This document shows, piece after piece, positions 22,704 to 33,697 of a stretch of 64,000 bases of DNA. A model generated the notes under the pieces. The model did not search any database. It was not told where the DNA came from and saw only the letters and a list, made by a program, of their open reading frames with translations. Source of the stretch: Coleophoma eucalyptorum (taxonomy: Eukaryota; Ascomycota; Leotiomycetes; Helotiales; Dermateaceae). Each line of letters starts with the position of its first letter. Position 1 is the first letter of the stretch. The position numbers and the translations under genes were made by a program. The stretch is taken from assembly GCA_026120035.1 (NCBI GenBank), contig JALRME010000021.1, positions 496,001-560,000 of the forward strand, written 5' to 3'.

Positions 22704-24026
22704 TTACCCAGATTGTTCCATAGCAGCCTGTTGCTTCCTCCTACTCCTCGAGCCCCAAAGTCCTCTGAAGCCGGCACTCTTCGGGGTCTTCAGCTGCTCA
22801 TTGTCCTTGTTCTCCACTGGCCAGTTCTCATCCTCTTCATCTTCCTCATCCTCCTCAGGCAAGACATCTGTCGCAGGACAGGCGCGTTCTTCATCGCCAC
22901 AAACAACGACAAACCAGCCCATCTCCTCGTCTTTCTGCAACTGATCCCTCAACTTTTCAAACCAGTTCACACGCCTACTCTTCTTCCGTACCTCTCGCGC
23001 GCTCAGTTCTCCGTTGATTCCAAATCCGCTTCCACGCCTGGAATGACCTGGTGAAGTGAGCGGTGAGGTTTGCTGGGTTTCAGCTTCCTCGCGCATCTTG
23101 GCTTCGTATTTTGCGGTTTCCTCTGTAATTGAAACGCCGAGTTTAATCTCGATCATATAATCAGCTACATAAGCATGCGGCTGACTTCCCATGCGCAGTT
23201 CATTTGGGTCATATTGCTCAACCAGCTTGATCACACTCCAGTCATTGAATGCCGGCTTCCTCCTCGTCACTGCCACTGCATCGCTACCATGTCGACTGGG
23301 TCTGCTGAAGTCTGTACTGGCGGTACTAGGCCTCTTGATTGATGTCGAGGTACTGCGGTCTCTGGTAGCTTTGGGTGTCGTTGCCCGACCGTCCGCATTC
23401 CCATTCTGATTAGACACAGCACCATTGGAAAATCCGCCCACAGGAAGATTAGGCAAGTTGGGTGGGTGCTCTGTTCTTCTCTTCCCGAAGCCTCTAAGTG
23501 AGCTCATGGACTTCGTCTTACTCTTCGTCAGCCTCCTTGGAGGCGCAGGGGACTTTGGTCCTGACTCTTCTCTGACCTGACTGGATGCTGCCCCGTTTGT
23601 GACTCCATCAGTGCCAGTTATGGGCACAGTTGGTTCATGACGGTTTTGGTCGGCGGAGGGAGGCTGTACGGCACCATCGTCGTGACCATTAACCTCTGCA
23701 CCCGCCTCCCCCGTCATTCCAATGCCACTGCCGACTGGAACGTCATCAAAGCTACCCTGAGGCTTCAGAATGAGGGGTTGAGCACCTCCGCCAAAGCCAG
23801 TCCCAGATCCCGGCCTCATGAGACCATTGCCGCTCCATGGGCCAAGCGGCGGCGGCGAACTGGGAGGTAGAAAGTCATAGAGCGTGTAGAAAGAATTCAG
23901 AAGCGTGATGCTCGTGGCCGGCGCCACGATCCATTCGGCAGCGGCGTCGTCGAGATTGTAAAGCGCGATGTGGATTCGGATTGCAGAGCGGTGCCAGCGG
24001 AATCCGTGCAGTAGGTATGTGGGCAT
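22704..24026 (-). CDS. FlbE-like developmental regulator
   Basis: Single exon, 440 aa. Two conserved blocks flank a long disordered insert. Block 1 (residues 1-55) reads PTYLLHGFRWHRSAIRIHI, then LDDAAAEW. Block 2 (~265-390) has WSVIKLVEQYDP, then YVADYMIEIKLGVSI, then GWFVVVCGDEER. These match my memory of the fungal FlbE group, needed for conidiation in Aspergillus, though I could not check. The ~200-residue insert is rich in Ser, Pro and Gly, far longer than in short FlbE forms. The C-terminus has an acidic run (EEDEEDEEDE) and a basic end. No enzymatic domain is visible. Confidence 0.65.
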   Translation of the reverse strand: MPTYLLHGFRWHRSAIRIHIALYNLDDAAAEWIVAPATSITLLNSFYTLYDFLPPSSPPPLGPWSGNGLMRPGSGTGFGGGAQPLILKPQGSFDDVPVGSGIGMTGEAGAEVNGHDDGAVQPPSADQNRHEPTVPITGTDGVTNGAASSQVREESGPKSPAPPRRLTKSKTKSMSSLRGFGKRRTEHPPNLPNLPVGGFSNGAVSNQNGNADGRATTPKATRDRSTSTSIKRPSTASTDFSRPSRHGSDAVAVTRRKPAFNDWSVIKLVEQYDPNELRMGSQPHAYVADYMIEIKLGVSITEETAKYEAKMREEAETQQTSPLTSPGHSRRGSGFGINGELSAREVRKKSRRVNWFEKLRDQLQKDEEMGWFVVVCGDEERACPATDVLPEEDEEDEEDENWPVENKDNEQLKTPKSAGFRGLWGSRSRRKQQAAMEQSG

Positions 24027-25930
24027 AGTCTTACTTGGTAATCAAGATTAGGGTACCGGCTAACACATCCAAGCTGATGACACTGTTGATGAAGACGAAG
24101 GAGAAGAGGAAAGGAGATGGTGGGAAAAGAGAATTGAGGGAGACAGAGGTGCGAGGGCCAGGTCGAGCCAGAGTCAGAGTCAGATTAGGAGATTGAGATG
24201 GAGTTGAGTGGGTTGCGTTGTTCGAGAAATCTAGGCTTGCAGTAGGAGCAGTTGGTCCTGCAGCAGCATGCGGCAGGCAAATGCACTTTTCTTGCAGGCG
24301 GCTCGAGGAAGGGACACGACGAGGCTGTCAGTAAGCCTTGAGCATGAGGTGTGCAACGATGGAATCTTGGGTTTCTGTCTGTGCGAGGGAAGCTCTGCAC
24401 GAGAAATGAAATCATGTAATATCATGTAATGCCAGATGGAAGAGAACAGACGGTCGCGAGAACGTGAAGCTAGGTCAGTCCCCGCAGCTTCAGTGCTGCT
24501 GAGCTGTGCTCCAGCCCGTGTCTCGCTCTCGATGCTGGTCCGAGATCTGTCGATGCCAGAGCAGAGATTGCCAGAGTCGCTAGAGAGCGCGCGACACAGG
24601 AAAAGAGAAAGAGGGGTGGGCAGGAAAGCGAGACCGAGCAAGAGGAGACCTCTCTCGAAAAGTCAGGTCGTGGCGTAGGGTATCTGCAGCCAAAGGATTA
24701 TCTTGATGATTGCCAACAACCTCCTTACATGGAAACCGTTGCTAGCGACAGGAACTATTGTGTGCCCTCAGAGCACTCAAAGCCCGGTCAGCACCGAGAA
24801 CGTGAAGGAGTGCGCTTTGTAGGTCAAGGACGAAGCCTACGCGGGATTTAATCTATCTTAATATAGACGAACTGAATGAACGAGGCCTGCGTTGTTTTCG
24901 TCTTTCCTGCCTCTTATTTGTGCTCCTGCTCTTCTCCACCGTTCGGCGCTTAAGGTATGCGTGCGGGTGGATGACGGGATCTACTGCCCCCTGCCCGTCT
25001 CTGGTCAAGCCATCTCGCATCTCGCATCGCTCCAGAGCCGTCGACGAGCAACGTTGACTTTCGAGTGTGTGCCTAGTCTGTTCGCTGGGGTGGATGGGTT
25101 CAGGCTTTGAAGTCGGCCATCACGAACAATAAGACCGATGCTCTCTGGTTGAGGAAGCAGATAGGACCATCAGAATGATACACATCGCATCCGATTTTCC
25201 ATGCCGGAACCTCAACGGTCGCTAATGTCAGGCACAAAAACATATACCGCTGTCAAGTCAAGTGACGCGTAAGTTGAGGGTCTTCAAGAAAAAGAATGTT
25301 TTCAACCGTCAATCGTTGGCCAATACATTGCTGCCTAGATGAGAGAGACAATTCATCCCGCGCTTTCTGTTCTTTTGATGCTGATACATTTTCTCTATTA
25401 CGCAAGATAGTCACGCGATGAACATGTTTTCCAGCAGCCGGCCATCTACCCGTGATTGACCTTTAACCCCTAAGGCTTTTCATATATTCAACATCCGCTT
25501 GAAGCTACTTCAGCGACGGGCCTCGAGAACTCGTTCTTCATCCATCATCGTAAGGTTCCTTGTTGTGATTGGCCCCCGAACTATATGCGTATTTGCTGTC
25601 CCCAAATGAGCCATTCCGCTACCATCCACGTACAATCCTCAGTCAAGGGATTTTGACTTTTGGAGGGATACAGGTTGCTCCAAGCATATATATATATAAA
25701 CAAAACCCAGTTGCTTGCTAAGGCATTTTGCATCCAGCAAGGACTGCCTAGATATTTTCTCAACTAATGTCGTTGAGAACTCACAATGCGTGACATTCCG
25801 CCATGAAGAATTTCCGACCTGCTCGAGGCACTGCCAAACTTTATGCAACACATTGTAACAGAGCTTCGTGCCAAATGTGAGTGGGACGACTTTTCTTCTG
25901 GGTAAAGCTCCAAACCCAACTTAACAGATT
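24027..25930. other. Long intergenic region
   Basis: About 1.9 kb, upstream of the FlbE-like gene and downstream of the BTB gene. Overlapping minus/plus frames near 24231-24678 look like mutual shadows in a GC-rich 5' region and lack family features. A short TATATATATATA tract occurs near 25687. No RNA gene or transposon recognised. Confidence 0.45.
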
Positions 25931-26817
25931 TCACCTTGTGGCATACTCATATTCACCTTGCTCTTGGCCAACCGTACACACCTCCCCAGCACCATGACTG
26001 TGATACTCACACCGCGAAATATTACCAGGTGCCAGGCGGCCGAATGGTTTATTAGCATACGCATGCTGCAACTTAAGATAATCATCCAATAATTCTTCGT
26101 TCTCTCGCAATAGGACTTTCCAGCGAGGATTATACCCTCCGGGATGCGGATGGGTAATGGAATTGTGTAATCTCTGTAAACAGTACTTGCGCAACGGACA
26201 GCCAGAACTTGTGTTTTGATAGATATTCGCAATCGTCTTAGGGCTGATAGACTTATTCGTAGCACGATGATTATCTATGATCATATCGGCCAGGCGGTCC
26301 ATGAGGACAGGAAGGCACAGTTTGTCTAGTAAGATATAAAGCGCGTAAGGATCGTAATTCCTCTTGCCATCCTCATCAATCGAGACCAGCTTCCGCAGTC
26401 TGCCAAGGTAAACCCACTCGAGCAAGACATCGAATGACTCGGGTTTATCTTCGGGGAACTGCACCATGGATTCTTGGGCTTCTCGGAAGTTACTGCTACT
26501 GCTGAACATGCTTGAAAAATATGGGATGCATCTGCACAGGATTTGTTTATGGATTCGGAATAATTCTTGGTCTGCACCCACGTAGAGGTCAACCATTTCA
26601 TTGCCAATCAACCTGGTAGATTTCAGAAATTGCTTCAGAGACAGATGTGAAGGTGGCAGGCAGATTGGGAGGTTACAGACTTGCTAAAGGGAAGCGTCGA
26701 GCATTTCAACCTCTTCGCATCGGGATCGTTCACAGCTGAGGGAGAACCATCATGCTTGCGCTTCTGTGGCGATTGGCCATCTAACAAGGCTGCTGACGAT
26801 TGAGGAGAGGATGCCAT
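25931..26817 (-). CDS. BTB/POZ domain protein
   Basis: Two exons, complement(25931..26632, 26677..26817), 280 aa. The N-terminal 47 residues carry a basic, bipartite NLS-like stretch (QKRKHDG ... DAKRLK). The BTB fold follows: VDLYVGADQELFRIHKQILC, then YFSSMF, FPEDKPESFDVLLEWVYLGRL and a C-terminal helical region. Such fungal proteins are presumed oligomerisers or Cul3 adaptors; no second domain (Kelch, zinc finger) is present. The intron model (44 nt, GTAACC to AAG) is the weakest part: it is short and has no clear branch site, but is the phase-consistent choice I found. Confidence 0.75.
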
Positions 26818-27779
26818 GATGCTGGAGAGTGATGATAGATGTGGTGCGGGAGTCAAACGAGGGTTGTAATGTTTACGGAGAAGTGCGGGGACCCGGTGAA
26901 CTACGCGCCGTCGCTAGGGGCCAAACTAAACGGGGATCTTTCCATGCGATATCGATGGGCAGTCCTGCCCTCCCTTTGATTCGCCACGGGACCCAGTCGA
27001 GGATCCTAGTCAGGAACATATACAAGTAGACAAGTTAACCTTGTGCCGGCTGATTGACTAGGATAGCAAGAGTGCATACGGTGAAGATCCAGGTTCGTAT
27101 TTATTGGTCAATCGAGTGGGAGATTGCAGCAAATAAAAAGGCAATAATACCAAAAATCACGAAGCTGGAACTAGTCCTAGCACCTGTTGACTGCTCAGAA
27201 CACCTCCTTGAGCCTATATTAGAAAGGTCTCTGAGCAATAGGAGTAGATTGCTCGGTTCTTACAGTACCTGCTCTAACAAGAGACGACATGTAACAGTTC
27301 TTAGGCGCAGAAATAGCTTTCATGACTTATTTTCTCACTAGTTCGTACTGCTTACTGAAATATGATACTTCGTTGTATTCTAACAGGTTAGATGTTGTAT
27401 CACTTTTGTAGCCTTTGAATGGATGTGTAGGGCGATGCTCTCTTTACGTGCATATTAGGATATTGCTCTTAGATAGAGTGTACATATAGTGGCTATAACT
27501 ACTGAGTCTACCCATACTTAATCATTTCTTAATTACTAGCAAAAGTCCGACGTAAGAGAATACTATATCGATTAAAAATCGATCGATGACAGACCATTTT
27601 AAAGTATCCACCACCTTTCAACTACCCCTCGAGCCCTCCTCGCTTGAACATCCTAGAATGTAAGATGGGCGAAAACTCGCTAAAATTCTAAAAAAAATCC
27701 ATTCTTCTAATTCTAAGCCAACTTTACATAATTCGTTAATCCGAAATAAAGTAATCAACGTCAAAAACATCCTGACAAT
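26818..27779. other. Intergenic region, AT-rich right half
   Basis: About 1 kb between the BTB start and the tRNA. The part from ~27350 to 27750 is strongly A/T-rich. A 95-codon plus frame at 27054..27341 has no recognisable motif. Could be old decayed sequence; no terminal repeats seen. Confidence 0.4.
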
Positions 27780-27867
27780 GGTTCATTGGTCTAGTGGTAT
27801 GATTCTCGCTTAGGGTATACCCAAGCACAATTGCGAGAGGTCCCGCGTTCGATCCGCGGATGAGCCC
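27780..27867 (+). tRNA. tRNA-Pro (anticodon AGG) with intron
   Basis: Folds by eye into a full cloverleaf. Acceptor stem 27780-27786 pairs with 27860-27866 (one G-U pair). D-arm sequence TGGTCTAGTGGTA. Anticodon stem CTCGC (27805-27809) pairs with GCGAG (27833-27837). Anticodon AGG at 27812-27814. The T-arm CCGCG/TTCGATC/CGCGG (27843-27859) is perfect. A 16-nt intron (27816-27831) sits one base 3' of the anticodon, the canonical position for tRNA splicing endonuclease. Discriminator base 27867. Mature length 72 before CCA addition. Confidence 0.95.
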
Positions 27868-28674
27868 AATTAGGAAGCTACTCCCTCAGTAGTTTCATTG
27901 TCTTTTTGCTGGTTTGCATTGCTGGATAGAGGCCGAAAAGAGTATGAGGTGGAGGAGAGGCAAGATCAAATTTTTGGTCGAAAGCTTTTTGATGGTACAA
28001 CTATTGGCTGGACAGTTAGAGAAAAAGCGAATCATCGACTGGGGTGAACTGTTACGCACAAGCAGGGAATTCAAACTCTTTATATCATTCAACTGTGTAG
28101 ACACGTCTAGGCAGTCGACAGTTACCTCATTGCAGAGGGCAGAGAGAAGAGGCCGTCCATCTAAAACCCCGCAAATGCTTGCTGGGCGAGATGAGCCAGT
28201 GGGTGTAGAAGAGGAAGCTTCTGGACAACAAGGTCATGGACCCATGGACATTGACGGTAACTCTAATATACATTCACCGAGCGGGTAAAAAGAATCCTTG
28301 ATTCCTTTCCCCTTAGTAACTTTTTGGCTTGTCGAATGTCCCACGTTACAAGGGATGGAAATATCGGAGTATGTTGCTGCTGAAGATTAGCTTCCTGGGG
28401 TAAAGGGTATTCGGCCACGCTGAGTAACCAGATTAAGTAATATCCAATCTATTAGTTATGCTCTCGACGTTGAGTATAGGTGGGAATAAGTGTGATCATA
28501 TAGCTAATATAGACCTCGCTAAAATCTAACCATGTGTTCAGTCCATGAAAATGGACCCCCGGCCCGATCCTAGTCTCCGATAATATGAGGTTCAAGAACA
28601 CTCCAAGGTACCGGCTGTCTTGCGGTCATAATTATCTATTGACATAAACTCATTACAGTTGGAAGGCTCCCCCT
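27868..28674. other. Intergenic region with one possible small ORF
   Basis: About 0.8 kb. Contains the candidate small ORF at 27944..28288; the rest (~28300-28670) is A/T-rich without visible features and should hold the DUF1993 3' UTR. Confidence 0.4.
27944..28288 (+). CDS. Possible small hypothetical protein
   Basis: 114-codon frame from ATG to stop, starting 77 bp after the tRNA. The C-terminal half looks protein-like (RRGRPSKTP, then EEEASGQQGHGPMDIDG), resembling acidic low-complexity tails of fungal nuclear proteins; the N-terminal half is unremarkable. It may be a remnant of a larger gene or chance. No family assigned. Confidence 0.2.
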   Translation: MRWRRGKIKFLVESFLMVQLLAGQLEKKRIIDWGELLRTSREFKLFISFNCVDTSRQSTVTSLQRAERRGRPSKTPQMLAGRDEPVGVEEEASGQQGHGPMDIDGNSNIHSPSG

Positions 28675-29196
28675 CTACTGACTTGCAGCGGGTTGCAGAG
28701 GAAAGAAGCCTGCATAATAATCCCGCTTACCCAGCGGCACCCCTGCCTTCCGCAAAATCCCATACGCGGTAGTAAGGTGGAAGTAGACATTTGGTATGAC
28801 AACGGTATGGGCATACGTAGCACCGGTCATCTGAACCGTCACCGATGGGCCTACCTGAGTGGGCCCAGCTATATCAGCGTTTTGGTTGACGACATCCTTG
28901 TCGGCCTCGTTGAGCGATTTCAGCACTGTATCAATGCGCTCGTAGAATTTAGCAAAGGATACGAGATCGCGTTCAAAAGTCACTGGCTCCCGGCCGGTCA
29001 GTCTTGCGACCAGATTCTCTGAGAACTGGGTTGCGAGGCGGATTTGATCGGGCAATGGATACATGTCCTCGTGTAAACGAGACTCGAGCAGAGTGCTAGC
29101 ATCGGGGCTTTGCTCAGCTTGGTGGAGGATGTGGGACAAGGTCTTGAGGATACCTTGGAGTACCACGATGGTTCCGTCGTAAAGAGTATAAACCAT
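28675..29196 (-). CDS. DUF1993 domain protein
   Basis: Single exon, 173 aa, the whole DUF1993 length. An all-helical four-helix-bundle-like pattern: YDGTIVVLQGILKTLSHILHQA near the N-terminus, RLHEDMYPLPDQIRLATQF, the VARLTGREP loop, and FHLTTAYGILRKAGVPLGKRDYYAG at the end. The family is common in fungi and bacteria and resembles DinB-type bundles; no enzymatic role is established. No signal peptide, so probably cytosolic. Confidence 0.88.
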   Translation of the reverse strand: MVYTLYDGTIVVLQGILKTLSHILHQAEQSPDASTLLESRLHEDMYPLPDQIRLATQFSENLVARLTGREPVTFERDLVSFAKFYERIDTVLKSLNEADKDVVNQNADIAGPTQVGPSVTVQMTGATYAHTVVIPNVYFHLTTAYGILRKAGVPLGKRDYYAGFFPLQPAASQ

Positions 29197-30516
29197 GGTT
29201 GGAGCGAGAATTTTGATATGTGAAATTTGAGGACAGGTAAGTCTGTAGGTGATGACTCTCGGAACGATACGAAGTAAGAACAGGTTTATAAACCCTGGAT
29301 TGATGGGCCTGAGGCAGAAAGGATGGAAGGTTTATGAAAGATTGCCTTGCATGCCTCCCCCATTCTTTACTTCTTCCCGAGTCACACTTCGATTATCGTG
29401 AACTTTATTGGTTCCTAACCTTGTTATTTTATCAATTTGCTAAGCCTCTTATTCTGCTAGCTTCGCTTCTACACTGAGGCATGAATTGGCTATAGGAGGT
29501 GCATTGGCCTTTAAAACTTATGCTTAGATACATTAGCAACACCAGCTTGAACGTTCTAGTTAATTGAAGCCTTGTAAATTAGGTTTCTTCTCTTTAGCAG
29601 AACGATGCGAGAAGGTCAAAATTAAGCAATTTGGAGATTGGGCGCTTTAAATCTACTGTGGCCGTTGCTATGTGGTTAGCGGATCAAGGTGATTGAAAAG
29701 AGGTAGAAAAGTCATAAGTCTAGAATATAGGGGTTTTACCACATTCTATATGTATTTCACGTACGCATATAAACTGGTCTCGATATAAGTCGCATTTGAT
29801 TACCTGGGAAGTGACTTCGAGGAAGGAATCTTTGCCAGGAATTGGCTTGTTACTATTTACTATCATGTCTCCTAAAATTGATTAGGCTCTTCACCATGGC
29901 CTCCCCCTATAACACACCACCCACAAGAAGCAGAACAGATAATCGATCGTAACACATGCTTTCATAGAAAAGCGACTTCTACTGATGAAAAAAGAAGAAA
30001 GCAGAGAAGCCCAAACTATTCTTTCCTTCGGCGAATATACTCCAAACAAGAATTCTTTCTCCAAGAATTTACCAACCCAAATATGCTAAAAGGAATTGAC
30101 CACCACATGCTTAAAAAATCAAAGGCACAGAAGGTCGTAGGGGGTATATGCGGCATAGCAAAAATCGAAAGATCTAGGCGATGTCAATCCACAGGATTTA
30201 GAATGACGAAGAACCAGTCGTACGGGAAGCGAGGAACGCGGTTCGAAGACATACGCTGCATCTAGCAGGATTTGACGATATATGCAGCAGCAAGACGAAA
30301 GGTTGAGGAATAGACAATAAGTGATATGTAAAAGTATTTGACGTAAAAAGTGAAGAGGTCGTAATGCTGGTAAGGATTGTGTGTAGAGTTGGACAGGTAA
30401 GGGCGTGGTATTACGTTAACCAGACGTATTAGAATTCTGATATATGGTAGAGGGTGACCAGAAGTTAAAAAATCAAAGAATGGCCGGTATGCCTATGGCT
30501 ATAAATATGCCACGGC
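29197..30516. other. Long A/T-rich intergenic region
   Basis: About 1.3 kb between the DUF1993 promoter and the 3' end of the SUN-family gene. A/T-rich with no frame above 60 codons that looks coding. Nothing further recognised. Confidence 0.45.
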
Positions 30517-32069
30517 TCAAAGAAAGAAGGCTGCGAAAGCAAGGACAAGTCCTAGGCAAACACCAACACCAGAAGCGTAGTTACTTGCTGCACCTGATTT
30601 CTTAGTCGCAGAAGCGCTAGCAGAGGGAGTTGCCGAGCTCCCAGCCTCCAGAGAGACAGCACCGGATGAAGCTTTGGACGATTTGGCAGTTGTAGAAGCA
30701 GTCGCATTGACCTCAAACATGATATGTGGGGAGTTGTCAGCCGTAGGATAGGCGGCTGAACTTGAAGACAAGCTAGTCGTGGTATGACTATAAAGAGAAG
30801 AGCTTGAAAATGTCGTCGAGGAAAAGCTGGAGCTTGAACTGGAGCTTGAGGAGCTAGAGCTAGATGAAGTTGTGCTAGTGCTGCTTGATGATGTTGAAGT
30901 TGAGGTCGGCGTAGGAGTAGGTGTCGGAGTTGGGCTGGGAGTAGTGGTTGACGCAGCCGCCTCGGAGGAAGAGCCTGAACTGCTTCCACCAACCTCGAAG
31001 ATCTCAAGCTTAGCAGTCTTGCCTTCTGGGACGGTCACAACACAAAAGGATGCATCGCCAGCTCCTATGGCAGGAATGAGAGCGTGGATATCATTAACAG
31101 CAGAAATAGAGCTTGGATCAATTTCGCATGGAAGCCCAACACAGCCAGCATCGTCATCGCAGGTAATTCTGGCACCAAAACTGGGCATGACATTCTTCCA
31201 GCTGCTGTCATCGGTGTAAATGGGGTTCCAGCCAAGCTTGAAGTAGGTGAACGAATCACTGGCCTTGTTACCACCGGCAACATATGGCGACCAGTTGCCA
31301 ACGGGTTTGCTCTGGTCTCCCCATACACAGCCGTCAGTCACTGAAACTCCAGGGGCGTTAATATAGTAGCTGAAAGGGAATTAGTAAAGTCCAAATATCA
31401 AATATTACAGAACATACTGAGCAGCGGTGCTGAGCCAATAGCTTGTATCGGGAATAGCAAGACTTTGAGTTGAGCCAGCGCCAACTTCAGTTGGAATCAA
31501 CATAGCTTCATTGCCCGGCAACACCGTTTGACAAATCGCAACCGACGAAGAAGCTTTGTTGACGGCTGCTACGGTACCAACACCATCCACGCAGTAAGGG
31601 TGAGCTGAAATTGGCTTTTGAATCTGTCCATTGGAATCGCAATGTAGTCCCCCGTTCTGGTCCCAGGTTAGCAACAACCACGCATCCCCCTTCCCTGACG
31701 ACGTACCATGGATGGATAGCTAGTCGCAGCTGGATCCCACTGCATAGCAACCTGACCACAAGGGCAAGCATAAGGGCAGTATGAACCAGCCGTGCATGGC
31801 TGATCTGGGGACATAGCCCAACCAGCATTCTGCTCGCCGGGGGTCACCGAGACCAGGCCTAGATCTGAAGGAAAGTCGCAGGTTCCACGCTTGGTAATCT
31901 TCTCCTCTACCAAATGCTCGTCGGCGCGTGGTGAAGGGTGTAGTCTTTTGTGAGCATGCCTCCTCTCCAACATTTCCAAGTGACTGTGGGACCCATGCTT
32001 CGCGGCGCAGGGTAGTGACAGGACCAGAATGGCCGTGCCGATGGCGGCCTGGATATCCAAAAGCTTCAT
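30517..32069 (-). CDS. SUN-family cell-wall protein with GPI-type C-terminus
   Basis: Three exons, complement(30517..31369, 31418..31656, 31707..32069), 484 aa. Signal peptide at residues ~1-24 (MKLLDIQAAIGTAILVLSLP...). The SUN domain (GH132 type) spans ~55-300: CTAGSYCPYACPCGQ cysteine motif, NGGLHCDSNGQIQKP, YWLSTAAHYYINAPG (joined across intron 2), CVWGDQSKPVGNWSPYVAGGN and IGWNP-like YFKLGWNPIY. A ~150-residue Ser/Thr/Pro-rich stalk with long Ser runs follows, ending in a hydrophobic tail (YASGVGVCLGLVLAFAAFFL) typical of GPI attachment. Wall remodelling/septation is the family role. The stalk is the source of antisense shadow frames. Confidence 0.9.
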
Positions 32070-32700
32070 GGTCAATGTTAACGGTGCCGAGTAGATGCCT
32101 AATCCCCTTCTCTCAAGGCGGTATTGAAGATATTTTCTGCGCCGGGTTTAAATGTCGGCAAATTGGCGCAATCCTTCCAGTGCTCCCCGTCCAACGCTCG
32201 TATAGTTTTCAAATGAATGTAGATGTCAAGTAAATGACGCTGGAGAGAGAGATAGGCGGGATATCTCGCGGTAAAGAGCGTGATGGCAATGGCCAGAGCA
32301 AAAGAAGGTGAAGCAGACAACGATGCTGGTGAGCCGTGGTCGAAGGAGCACAAGGAGGAAGAAGTACAAGAGCGGACGACAAGAACATAGAGCATGGACG
32401 AGATCAGACCCCGGTCCGCAAAGGACTCGGCCTTGCTGAGTTGGGGAGCAGCCATGCATCGTCGGGTGAATGTAAGTGGGCAAGAGGTGAGAGTGGATGC
32501 TGATCGTTGCGTCTGGAAATGAGATACCGGCGCTGCCCCCTCCTGATTTGTCGGCCAGACGGACGAGGACCTGATGAATCGGGGGAAGCGTGCTCGCTTG
32601 GGCCACGGGAGTGCCTGGAAGTAAGCTTAGAGAGGTTAAAGGGCAGAGGTTTAATTGTTCATCAACGGGTCGGCCAATAGCAGCGCTGTGCCGTCTCGCT

Positions 32701-32720
32701 TCGACCCATTTCGACCCATT
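32701..32720 (+). repeat. 10-nt tandem duplication
   Basis: TCGACCCATT repeated twice head-to-tail without mismatch. Confidence 0.8.
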
Positions 32721-32928
32721 GTTTGGCCGTGGGGAAAGCCAACCAGCACACAAACGTGCCCTTGGCCAGATGGGGCTGCTTTTGGGATGAACGGCCTCTG
32801 CGCTGCCAGATTTGTCGTCTCCGCAGTAGCATAAATTGACTTCTCGTATCGGCCCCTGGTTCCTTTGGTCGTGGTGTTGATCGTGATACAATACTAAGCC
32901 AAGCCATGCAAATTTCCACCCTCTAGTC

Positions 32929-32960
32929 TGGTCGCGTGGTCGCTTGGTCGCCCGGTCGCT
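32929..32960 (+). repeat. 8-nt tandem repeat, four units
   Basis: Units TGGTCGCG, TGGTCGCT, TGGTCGCC, CGGTCGCT. The GGTCGC core is constant; first and last bases vary. Lies ~0.86 kb upstream of the SUN gene start. Confidence 0.8.
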
Positions 32961-33697
32961 AATCACCTTAAATCCTGAGTTCGGAGAAAAACACGTTGCA
33001 TTCCTTGCCTCCTTTCACTGATTGTTATGATAAGGAGATTGACTTCAGCTTTTTTCCCTCCTTCCGATCTTGGGGTAAGTCGTCGCCGTCGCGTTGCTTG
33101 GTGCGCGCTTCTAGAAGCCTTCAGGCCTCGGTGCTATATACCGGTAATGAGACGGTTATTCTCGTTATGATGTGGCACCAATAATGGGTGCAGCGATCTC
33201 TTCCTCTCCTGATCCCTATCCTCACCTTATCCTCATCCTTCGCCTCCCGTTAGGCGTTAGGACTCTCGAGGCCATGTCTCAGGTAATTTATCTTAGATCC
33301 AGATAATGTTCCTGTACCAGCCCTTGACTTCCCAGAGCCCGGCTGCTGTGCCGTTCATGGCTGACCGCAGGGCTGATGATTAGATATCGCTTCAAGGCTC
33401 ATCACACAGTGCTGTACGTACCCTGCTGCACTGTGCCTCAGGATGCTGGTAGAAGGAAGATGGTGCAAAACGTCTCTCTCGCAGTAAGTGATGGTGATTA
33501 CCAGTGCTCCGGGTCCACCTGTCTTCGAATATCGCACTTAAGCATGTCGGCGGGGTCGTTTTGGGAAGTCTGGTCGGAAATACTTTTTTCAGTCCTGTCC
33601 ACCTTACGTCACGCTTGCGCTGGTTGCAAGGATTGAAGCTTCGAGACTCATCAACCCCGCCAGCCCAGGCAAAACCGAACAGCTTGATCCAACCGAC

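Larger units (their letters stand above)
32070..33697. promoter_or_regulatory. Long divergent promoter region, SUN gene / PPM1
   Basis: About 1.6 kb between divergent starts. Holds short tandem repeats near 32701-32720 and 32929-32960. The 246-codon minus frame at 32226..32966 begins with GTG and has no ATG until near its end; I do not accept it. A long 5' leader for the wall gene is plausible. Confidence 0.45.

Noticed and set aside
24231..24678. Overlapping frames on both strands near the FlbE-like start
   Set aside because: Mutual shadows in a GC-rich leader; no motif.
27054..27341. 95-codon plus frame, considered as a retrotransposon RNase H remnant
   Set aside because: No DED-type catalytic pattern, no flanking LTR or further transposon frames.
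32226..32966. 246-codon minus frame upstream of the SUN-family gene
   Set aside because: Starts with GTG, has no ATG until near the end, no recognisable domain; more likely promoter or leader DNA.
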